NCBI GenBank assembly: GCA_964544155.1
Contig: CAZJAH010000046.1
Coordinates: 1 to 20,386, forward strand
Source of the DNA: CAZJAH01 sp964544155
Lineage (GTDB): Bacteria; Bacteroidota; Ignavibacteria; Kapaibacteriales; UBA2268
DNA length: 20,386 bases
Direction: 5' to 3'
Shown here: positions 13,958 through 20,386 of the stretch, piece by piece
Layout of the letters: each line of letters opens with the position of its first letter
How positions within the stretch are numbered: position 1 is the stretch's first letter
The notes under the pieces: model-generated
The model's database searches: none
Told to the model about the DNA's origin: nothing
What the model saw: the letters and a program-made list of their open reading frames with translations, nothing else
Made by a program: the position numbers and the translations under genes

Positions 13958-14148
13958 GATCAATACCTTCCGTAATCATCCTCACCGAGGTCGATTATGT
14001 CCTCGGGGTTTGTGTCATTTTCCGCGTAGTCATCATATTCTTCCTGTTTACTACCGGAATTGCCGTTACTCAGCCTTTTGGCTGATGAGGGCCGCAGTTC
14101 AAAGCTGCCGCTATAAGAATGATCGCCGTTTTCGTTGCCGAGCTTAAA
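13958..14148 (-). repeat. 191-bp direct repeat, copy 1 (MCP tail)
   Basis: This is identical to 17488-17678 at 190 of 191 positions, the only difference being C at 14002 versus T at 17532. It encodes residues Phe1053 to the stop. Identity begins 2 bases beyond the stop codon and falls off abruptly on both sides. Confidence 0.95.
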
Positions 14149-17100
14149 GCGCATTATCATCGATCTCAGGTTGGATGCCTGCCCGGAGAGCTCTTCTGCC
14201 GCTGAGGCGCTTTCTTCCGCGCTGGCGGTATTGCTCTGAGTTACCTTGTCGATCTGAACAAGTCCTTCATTGATCTGGCTTATGCCGGTTGCCTGCTCAT
14301 TTGAGCTCACCGTTATCTCGCCGACTATATCAGCCGCTTTAACCGCGCTGCTGCCTATTTCATTTAAGGCTGCCGCGGTACGGTCAGCAAGCTCGCTGCC
14401 GCGCTCTACCACTTTGATCGAGTTCTCTATCAGCTCGCTGGTTTCTTTCGCTGCTGAGGCGCTCCTGGCTGCCAGATTCCTTACTTCCTCGGCAACCACT
14501 GCAAAGCCTTTGCCGTGCCTGCCCGCACGGGCGGCTTCTACCGCCGCGTTGAGCGCAAGCAGGTTTGTCTGGAAGGCTATCTCGTCTATTACTTTTATTA
14601 TCTTTGATATATTCTGGCTAGAACTTGTTATTTCATTCATTGCTTCATTGAGCTGTGACATTTCCGTATTGCCCCGTTCCGCGGCTTCTCGCGATTCATT
14701 CGTAAGAAGGTTTGCCTGACCGGCATTCTCCGCGTTGCGTTTGGTCTGAGATCCTATCTGAGACATTGAGCTTGTTATTTCCTCAAGTGATGCCGCCTGC
14801 TCGGTAGCGCCCTGTGAAAGCGTTGAACTGGCGTCGCTAACCTGGCTGGAGCCCTGGCTTACCTCCTCGACTATCTGCCTTACCTGGCCTATCAGTTCCC
14901 GGATTGATGCTGTTGTATTATTCAGTGAATCTTTCAATACTTTGTTCTTGCCCCGGAAATCGCCTGTCATTGAAGCCGTGAGGTCGCCTGTGCCTATCTT
15001 TTCAAGTGTTGATATTGCGCCGTTAAGAGGCTCTACCAGTGAATCGAATGTACCGTTCATACCTCTGATGATAGTCCTGTATTCACCCTGGTGTTTCTTC
15101 TCGTCGGCCCTGACATCCAGGTCCCCACGGGAGGCCGCTTCAGCTAATGTCTTAGCATCATCCACTAGCTTGCGTATGCTGTCGCGCATCATGATAAGCC
15201 ACTGGTGTATCTCATCGCTATCCGAGGCTTTGCTTATATTGGCGCTCATATCGCCGCGTGCTATTCGTGTTACGTAGTCAATAAGTCCTTTTAGCCATGT
15301 ATGTACGTTATTTACCGCATCCTGCAGGAGTTTGTGGTCGCCTTTAAGCTCAAGGTCTACCCTTTCGCTCAGGTCGCCGCCGCTTATCTTGCCAAGTACC
15401 CGGCTGCTTTCACGAATCGGTTGAATGATAGCATCTAACATCCCGTTTATACCATTTATTATTCCTGCCCACTGTCCTTCGTAATTCGATGCGTCAGCCC
15501 TCGCGGCAAGGTTCCCGATGTTCGATTCATTGATCAGCTTTTGTATTTCGGAATTTAGGCCATTCAATCTGTCAATAAGGCCGTTAATATTATTTTTTAA
15601 TTCATTGAAATCGCCCTTGTATTCTTCATTTATCTTGGGAGGAATATCACCTTTGGAAATCCTGTCAATGTATTCAGCCGTTACATTTATCGGAGCAATG
15701 AGATTATCCAATGTCGAGTTTATACCCGCAACGATTTTCCTGTAATCGCCATGATGTATAGTTTCATCGGCTCGCCTGTCGAGATGGCCGGCTGCAGCCG
15801 ACGCTGCGAGTGAATCGGTATCCGCAATAAGCCGCTTAATGGAGCCAATCATATTTTGCAGGGAGCCGATCAATTCATCCTTATCGCTGCGTTTTTCAAG
15901 TTTCATTGAAAGATCTCCGTTAGCAATCCTGCCTGCCATGATATTAAGTTCTGTGTTAGATTCTATCAGTCCGTTAATACTGTGTATAGTATCTCTGAAT
16001 TCACCATTATAAGAGGATTCGTCGATTTTTTCGGGTATATCGCCTAGTGAAAGCCTGGAAATATTATCCCTGGTAATGATTATGGGCTGCTCGAAGGCCT
16101 CCACCAGTTTATTTGTTCCGCTGACAACTTCACGGAAATCCACGCCCACGGCTTCGGGTTCAGCCCGGCTTCCAAGCTTGCCGCCGGTGACATCATTAAT
16201 GATCCCGCTAAGCTGGCTGACGACTTTCTTTATATCGTTATCTATCGATTTACCGAAATACCATGCAAAAGCAAAAATAGCCAGGACGAATATTCCAAGC
16301 AGCAGTATTAAAAAATTCCTTAACGATACTATGGGCGCCTGTACTTCATCATAGCCTATTTCTGAAATTATTGCCCAGTTAAGGCCATTTAACTCAAGAG
16401 GTGAGTAAGCGGAAAGTACTTTTTCATTCATGTAGTTCTCTGTTACAACCGTTCCTGACTGACCGGCAAGGGCTTTATTGACGATGTCTGTCTTTACTCC
16501 GTTTTCATCTACCGTGCCTCTGAATGAAGTAAGAACATTGCGATCATCCTTATCAAGGTATGTATCCGACCTCAGCCTGTTATCGCTTCCAACCAGGTAT
16601 GATTCGCCGGTTTCGCCCATGCCTGTCCTTTCGGCGAGCATTTGGTTTAATTCATCTATTGGAAGCTCAAGCACGACTACGCCAATATCATTGCCATCTA
16701 AATCAAACATGGGGGCTCCAATAAAGCTGACCGGCCTGTTTCCCGCCGGGCCGTACAGCTCATAATCGACCATTTCAATTTTATCCGATTCGGTGACTTT
16801 GCTCCATATCTTTGCAAGAGCGGAACTTCTAAGCCCGCCTGAAGTCAGATTCTCACCATCATCGGAGTAACCTTTCAGAGTGTACATAACATGCCCGTGA
16901 TCCTGACATATCATATAAACATTAAGATAGCCGTAAACATCGCGCAGCTTTTCTATAAAGCCCTGGTGGCGGTCTATCAGAGCGTAATATTCGTCATCTT
17001 CAGTTGGAAAGGGATCGTCAGAGCCAACTTCTTTTTCAATATGGTAATCCCTCAGGTCGATATACATCCTTATAAGGTTCTCACCTGCTGAGAGAACATT

Positions 17101-17304
17101 AATATCTTCATATTTTTTTTCAAAAAATTCTCTCACCCGGTCTTTCTTTATCTGGCTTACGGATTTCAACTGTGAGAATTTCTCCTCCTCAATCTGTCCG
17201 CCTGATTTACTGATGCTAATGAGATTCATTACGATAACAGGCACCAGCCCTATCAATAAAAATCCCACGATGATCTTATAAATGAGCCTCGTATTTTTTA
17301 ACAT
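13960..17304 (-). CDS. Methyl-accepting chemotaxis protein, dCACHE-like sensor and poly-HAMP array
   Basis: An 1114-residue chemoreceptor. Membrane helix 1 spans about 10-28. The periplasmic sensor spans 30-325 and looks like a double CACHE domain (FIGAPMFDLDGNDIGVV at about 194-210, TGESYLVGSDNRLRSD at about 232-247). Membrane helix 2 spans 329-350. About ten HAMP-like units at roughly 45-residue spacing follow (360-800), alternating a Gly-x-Leu-x-x-Arg-Ala-Asp type with a Lys-Gly-Asp-Ile-Pro-type. The signalling helical hairpin covers about 810-1050, with tip EIAFQTNLLALNAAVEAARA near 908-927, which contacts CheA/CheW, and methylation-type Glu/Gln clusters near 833-842 and 1029-1039. An acidic 62-residue tail ends in DYGRY. 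The usual MCP has one HAMP unit. The tail is almost identical in DNA to that of the next gene. A weak AAAGG precedes the ATG. Confidence 0.95.
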   Translation of the reverse strand: MLKNTRLIYKIIVGFLLIGLVPVIVMNLISISKSGGQIEEEKFSQLKSVSQIKKDRVREFFEKKYEDINVLSAGENLIRMYIDLRDYHIEKEVGSDDPFPTEDDEYYALIDRHQGFIEKLRDVYGYLNVYMICQDHGHVMYTLKGYSDDGENLTSGGLRSSALAKIWSKVTESDKIEMVDYELYGPAGNRPVSFIGAPMFDLDGNDIGVVVLELPIDELNQMLAERTGMGETGESYLVGSDNRLRSDTYLDKDDRNVLTSFRGTVDENGVKTDIVNKALAGQSGTVVTENYMNEKVLSAYSPLELNGLNWAIISEIGYDEVQAPIVSLRNFLILLLGIFVLAIFAFAWYFGKSIDNDIKKVVSQLSGIINDVTGGKLGSRAEPEAVGVDFREVVSGTNKLVEAFEQPIIITRDNISRLSLGDIPEKIDESSYNGEFRDTIHSINGLIESNTELNIMAGRIANGDLSMKLEKRSDKDELIGSLQNMIGSIKRLIADTDSLAASAAAGHLDRRADETIHHGDYRKIVAGINSTLDNLIAPINVTAEYIDRISKGDIPPKINEEYKGDFNELKNNINGLIDRLNGLNSEIQKLINESNIGNLAARADASNYEGQWAGIINGINGMLDAIIQPIRESSRVLGKISGGDLSERVDLELKGDHKLLQDAVNNVHTWLKGLIDYVTRIARGDMSANISKASDSDEIHQWLIMMRDSIRKLVDDAKTLAEAASRGDLDVRADEKKHQGEYRTIIRGMNGTFDSLVEPLNGAISTLEKIGTGDLTASMTGDFRGKNKVLKDSLNNTTASIRELIGQVRQIVEEVSQGSSQVSDASSTLSQGATEQAASLEEITSSMSQIGSQTKRNAENAGQANLLTNESREAAERGNTEMSQLNEAMNEITSSSQNISKIIKVIDEIAFQTNLLALNAAVEAARAGRHGKGFAVVAEEVRNLAARSASAAKETSELIENSIKVVERGSELADRTAAALNEIGSSAVKAADIVGEITVSSNEQATGISQINEGLVQIDKVTQSNTASAEESASAAEELSGQASNLRSMIMRFKLGNENGDHSYSGSFELRPSSAKRLSNGNSGSKQEEYDDYAENDTNPEDIIDLGEDDYGRY

Positions 17305-17435
17305 TTAAGCTGCCTTTATTAATTTCAAATAGAATAATACTTTTTGCTGAATTTGATTTTATCACTGTTTCCAGGAATAACAACTTTTAATAGTATCGGC
17401 TTCCTAATATATTTCTTAATGGTAATATGACAAAA

Positions 17436-17463
17436 AAAGGCCGCCCAATCTAAGGCAGCCTTT
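17436..17463 (-). terminator. Rho-independent terminator of the second chemoreceptor gene
   Basis: On the minus strand AAAGGCTGCC pairs with GGCGGCCTTT (plus-strand arms 17454-17463 and 17436-17445, one mismatch, 8-base loop), and the T run extends through plus-strand A at 17432-17438. It lies 27 bases after the stop at 17490. The first MCP gene downstream therefore probably has its own promoter in 17305-17431, though I find no clear box there. Confidence 0.8.
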
Positions 17464-17487
17464 CAGTTTTCACGCTATATCCATATG

Positions 17488-17678
17488 GATCAATACCTTC
17501 CGTAATCATCCTCACCGAGGTCGATTATGTCTTCGGGGTTTGTGTCATTTTCCGCGTAGTCATCATATTCTTCCTGTTTACTACCGGAATTGCCGTTACT
17601 CAGCCTTTTGGCTGATGAGGGCCGCAGTTCAAAGCTGCCGCTATAAGAATGATCGCCGTTTTCGTTGCCGAGCTTAAA
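17488..17678 (-). repeat. 191-bp direct repeat, copy 2 (MCP tail)
   Basis: Second copy of the tail repeat, in the same orientation, 3530 bases from 13958-14148 and differing at one base. It encodes the last 62 residues, from Phe to the terminal Tyr, and the stop codon. Confidence 0.95.
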
Positions 17679-20386
17679 CCTACCGATCATGTTGGTCAGT
17701 TCATTAGCCTGCCCCGAAAGTTCTTCAGCGGCTGAGGCGCTTTCTTCGGCATTGGCAGTATTAGTCTGTGTCACCTTATCAATCTGTGACAGGCCTTCGT
17801 TTATCTGATTTATACCTGTTGCCTGCTCATTGGAACTGGAAGCAATTTCAGCCACTATATCCGCAGCTTTTACAGCTCCGTTTTTGATCTCGTCGAGAGC
17901 AAGTGTAGTCCTGTCTGCAAGCTGAGTGCCGTTTTCTACTATCTTTAGAGAATTCTCTATCATCTGGCTTGTTTCTTTTGCGGCTGAGGCGCTCCGGGCG
18001 GCCAGATTCCTAACTTCTTCGGCTACCACCGCAAAGCCTTTTCCGTGCCTGCCTGCACGGGCGGCTTCAACCGCGGCGTTGAGTGCGAGCAGGTTTGTCT
18101 GGAAGGCTATCTCGTCTATTACTTTTATTATCTTTGAAATATTCTGACTCGAGCTGGAAATTTTGGCCATGGCTTCATTAAGCTCAGACATTTCCATGGA
18201 GCCTTTTTCCGCGGAATCTTTTGCCTGATTGGTGATCATATTGGCCTGGCCGGCATTTTCTGCGTTAATTCTTGTCTGGGATGCCATTTGCGACATAGAG
18301 CTGGTAATTTCCTCCAATGATGAGGCCTGCTCGGTTGCTCCCTGTGAAAGCGAAGAGCTTGCATCGGATACCTGAGCCGCGCCGCGTGTAACCTGGTCCA
18401 CAATAACCCTAACCTGGCCAATAAGCTGATTGATTGATTCTGTAGTATTATTTAATGATTCCTGCAGGATTTTACTTTTTCCTTTGAAATCACCTGTCAT
18501 TTCAACAGTCAGGTCGCCCGAGCCTATCTTCTCAAGGGTAGAAATGGCTGCATTGAGCGGCTCTACAAGTGAATCGAATGTGCCGTTCATGCCTTTTATT
18601 ATTTTGCCGTAATCGCCTTTGTGTTTTGAAGTATCGGCGCGCACTTCAAGGTCGCCGCGAGAGGCCGCTTCAGCAAGTCGATTGGCATCTTTGGAGAGAT
18701 TTTTTATATTTTCGCGCATCAGAATAAGCCATTCATGTATCTGGTCTCTGTCAGAGGCTTTATCTATGGAAGCGGTCAGATCGCCACTGGCTATCTTATT
18801 CACATATTCAATAAGGCCATTAAGCCATTCATGCACCGAATTTACTGCCATCTTTATCTCTCTGTGATCGCCTTTGTATTCGGCTGTGATCTTTTCACGC
18901 AAGTCTCCCCCGCTTATCATCTTCAGCACTCGCGTACCGTCCTGAATCGGAAGCAGGATTGCGTCCAGCATCTCATTGATCCCTTTAACAATTACTTTCC
19001 AGCCGCCTGAGAAATTATCATCTTCTCCCCTTTCGGTAAGGCGGCCTTCTTTGGCGTTATAGATCAGGCCTTCGACTTCTACCTGGAGGGCTTTTAGGTT
19101 CGAGCGTACTTTTTCTATTGTTTCATTGATAAATGCCTTTTTGCCGGGGAATTTTTCAAGTGGAGCATCGAAATTACCGCTGCCAAATTCTGATACACAT
19201 TCGAGTGCGGATTTATTTAAATTGATATGATCTTTAACCATACCGTTCAGGCCTTCAGCCATGTTCTTATATACGCCATGGAACTGCCCTGTATTCATCA
19301 TAACATCAATATCGCCGGTTTCATGTTCTGAAGACATGTGGTTCATGTCATTGATAAATGTTTCAAGGCTGTCTATCAATTGATTTAAATTGTTCTTGAT
19401 TTCATTATAGTCACCTTCGTATTTGTCTGTAATTTTTGGCGGGAGGTCGCCTTTTGCTATCCTGTCAACGTATTCAGCTGTTACATTAAGCGGATTTATC
19501 ACGGCATCCAGTGTGGAATTCAATCCCGATACAAGTGTGGAATACTCACCTCTATGCCTGGAAGCATCTGCCCTTACGTCCAGTTTGCCTTTTACGGCAG
19601 AATCGGAAAGATGGTTTACGTCCCTGATGATTTCCTGAATATTATGTTTCATTTTGTTCATGGAATTCATAAGCAGGCCGGTTTCGTCTTTTTTATCTGT
19701 ATTAAGCTCTACGTTCATATCACCGCCGGCTATTTTATTGGCAGCTTCAACGCATTTGCCTATAGGTACTGTAATAGCTTTAGAAACAACAAGTGTTATA
19801 CCGATTGCAAAAAATATAACAATTCCCAAAATTATATAAAGAGTCATGGTAGCAGATTCAACATCTGAAGCGCTTTCATTTGCTGCTTCATGCACAAGTT
19901 GATTCTGATATTCTATAAGCTCATTGATAGAATCAAGGTAAATTGTCTGGCTTGATCTTAATTCATTAAGCAGAAGCTCTCTTGCTTCATCTTGCATGCC
20001 CGCAAGAGCTAATTCCATGGTTTTCTTTTGGTATGGGGCATATTCCTGTCTGGCATTAACTACTGCCTGTATATATTTTTTCCCTTCGGGTGTGGTTATT
20101 GTTTCTTCAAGTTTGCCAATCCTGTCTTTGATCAGTTCAATAGACTTATCTATCTCTGATTTCTGGGCCATTATTTCTCTTTGGTCCCGGAAAATTATCA
20201 TATTCCGGATAGACCTGCCAATAATATTAACGTTATCGATGATTTCGTTTGCCTGAATTGTCTTTGGTATTCTGTCTTCGTCGATGAGTTTTATCTGGCC
20301 GTTCAGGCCGTTCAATAATCCTAAGGCATAAATGGTGATTCCTACGGAAAAGGCTGTAAGAATCGTTCCGGCGATAGCTATTTTTG
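17490..20386 (-). CDS. Methyl-accepting chemotaxis protein, four-helix-bundle sensor and poly-HAMP array (5' end outside window)
   Basis: The frame stays open to the window edge, so the start codon is not visible; at least 964 residues are present. A TTG at 20313-20315 is an internal leucine, because the 23 residues before it form membrane helix 1 (IAIAGTILTAFSVGITIYAL). Counting from that TTG, a helical periplasmic domain of about 140 residues (15-150) resembles the four-helix-bundle MCP sensor. Membrane helix 2 is at about 157-178. A classical HAMP follows (182-230, AGGDM), then about nine more HAMP-like units to 630. The signalling hairpin spans about 640-875 with tip EIAFQTNLLALNAAVEAARA at 735-754. 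A tail from Phe880 to Tyr941 ends in DYGRY. It is paralogous to the downstream MCP in all cytosolic parts but not in the sensor. The ligand is unknown. Confidence 0.95.
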   Translation of the reverse strand, partial: KIAIAGTILTAFSVGITIYALGLLNGLNGQIKLIDEDRIPKTIQANEIIDNVNIIGRSIRNMIIFRDQREIMAQKSEIDKSIELIKDRIGKLEETITTPEGKKYIQAVVNARQEYAPYQKKTMELALAGMQDEARELLLNELRSSQTIYLDSINELIEYQNQLVHEAANESASDVESATMTLYIILGIVIFFAIGITLVVSKAITVPIGKCVEAANKIAGGDMNVELNTDKKDETGLLMNSMNKMKHNIQEIIRDVNHLSDSAVKGKLDVRADASRHRGEYSTLVSGLNSTLDAVINPLNVTAEYVDRIAKGDLPPKITDKYEGDYNEIKNNLNQLIDSLETFINDMNHMSSEHETGDIDVMMNTGQFHGVYKNMAEGLNGMVKDHINLNKSALECVSEFGSGNFDAPLEKFPGKKAFINETIEKVRSNLKALQVEVEGLIYNAKEGRLTERGEDDNFSGGWKVIVKGINEMLDAILLPIQDGTRVLKMISGGDLREKITAEYKGDHREIKMAVNSVHEWLNGLIEYVNKIASGDLTASIDKASDRDQIHEWLILMRENIKNLSKDANRLAEAASRGDLEVRADTSKHKGDYGKIIKGMNGTFDSLVEPLNAAISTLEKIGSGDLTVEMTGDFKGKSKILQESLNNTTESINQLIGQVRVIVDQVTRGAAQVSDASSSLSQGATEQASSLEEITSSMSQMASQTRINAENAGQANMITNQAKDSAEKGSMEMSELNEAMAKISSSSQNISKIIKVIDEIAFQTNLLALNAAVEAARAGRHGKGFAVVAEEVRNLAARSASAAKETSQMIENSLKIVENGTQLADRTTLALDEIKNGAVKAADIVAEIASSSNEQATGINQINEGLSQIDKVTQTNTANAEESASAAEELSGQANELTNMIGRFKLGNENGDHSYSGSFELRPSSAKRLSNGNSGSKQEEYDDYAENDTNPEDIIDLGEDDYGRY

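Noticed and set aside
14270..14719. 149-codon frame opposite the first chemoreceptor hairpin
   Set aside because: It is antisense to a strongly conserved MCP signalling domain; its Ser/Ala/Leu-rich product is what the reverse complement of Glu/Ala/Ser-rich helix codons gives. A similar antisense frame occurs opposite the second MCP for the same reason.
13966..20000. HAMP array as a DNA-level tandem repeat
   Set aside because: The units are similar only at the protein level; within one gene the DNA of neighbouring units is well diverged, so it is a domain array and not a satellite-type repeat.
20313..20315. TTG as the start codon of the second chemoreceptor
   Set aside because: The frame continues upstream to the window edge and the 23 extra residues form the missing first membrane helix, so the codon is an internal leucine and the gene is cut by the window.
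1..20386. CRISPR array, tRNA, rRNA, insertion sequence or phage integration site
   Set aside because: No regularly spaced short repeats, cloverleaf, transposase, integrase or flanking target duplications were seen on reading both strands; covariance-model searches were not possible here.

Overview
The window looks like a chromosomal segment from a motile, Gram-negative member of the Bacteroidota/Chlorobiota (FCB) group, perhaps Ignavibacteria-like. The evidence is a secreted protein with a type IX secretion (T9SS) type A C-terminal sorting domain, a lipoprotein with an acidic Cys-Ser-Asp-Asp-Asp surface-export-like start, an LptE-like outer-membrane lipoprotein, mostly weak or absent Shine-Dalgarno sequences, several TAnnTTTG-like -7 boxes, and two large chemoreceptors. 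The placement below phylum level is a guess. There are no rRNA, tRNA, CRISPR, IS or phage features.

Layout. 1-1514: a T9SS cargo protein with its terminator. 1513-2634 (-): an unrecognised, probably all-helical protein. 2778-4105 (+): a lipoprotein, then a DJ-1/PfpI family protein. 4156-7295 (-): biosynthetic arginine decarboxylase (speA) preceded by an acetyl-CoA acetyltransferase. 7491-10150 (+): a probable operon of an MBL-fold hydrolase, an LptE-like lipoprotein and a processive GT2 glycosyltransferase. 10158-10337 (-): a 59-codon single-pass membrane protein with a near-perfect ribosome binding site, whose 3' coding end overlaps the terminator of the glycosyltransferase. 10527-11039 (+): two tiny lysine-rich genes of unknown function. 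11047-12696 (-): a RecQ helicase with a zinc motif at its extreme C-terminus. 12761-13842 (-): a coupled pair, a protein made of two copies of one domain followed by a secreted or membrane-anchored Arg/Gly/Ser-rich protein. 13960-20386 (-): two paralogous methyl-accepting chemotaxis proteins (MCPs), the second running off the window edge.

The most unusual region is the tandem MCP pair. Each has about ten consecutive HAMP-like units between the membrane and the signalling hairpin. The sensor domains are unrelated (a dCACHE-like domain versus a four-helix bundle). Each protein has one private pair of HAMP units, so both total ten. Both end in a 62-residue acidic tail finishing in Asp-Tyr-Gly-Arg-Tyr, which fits the x-aromatic-x-x-aromatic CheR/CheB-docking pentapeptide pattern. 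That tail is identical at 190 of 191 nucleotides between the genes, while the more constrained hairpin tip has accumulated silent differences (14 in 120 nt). This suggests recent gene conversion or copying of the tail.

The genes mix housekeeping functions (polyamine synthesis, thiolase, RecQ) with envelope and surface functions (T9SS cargo, lipoproteins, LptE, glycosyltransferase) and environmental sensing (MCPs). I see no defence island or mobile element. The candidates for undescribed biology are the MCP tail, the duplicated-domain/secreted-protein pair, the small lysine-rich pair and the 59-residue membrane protein.
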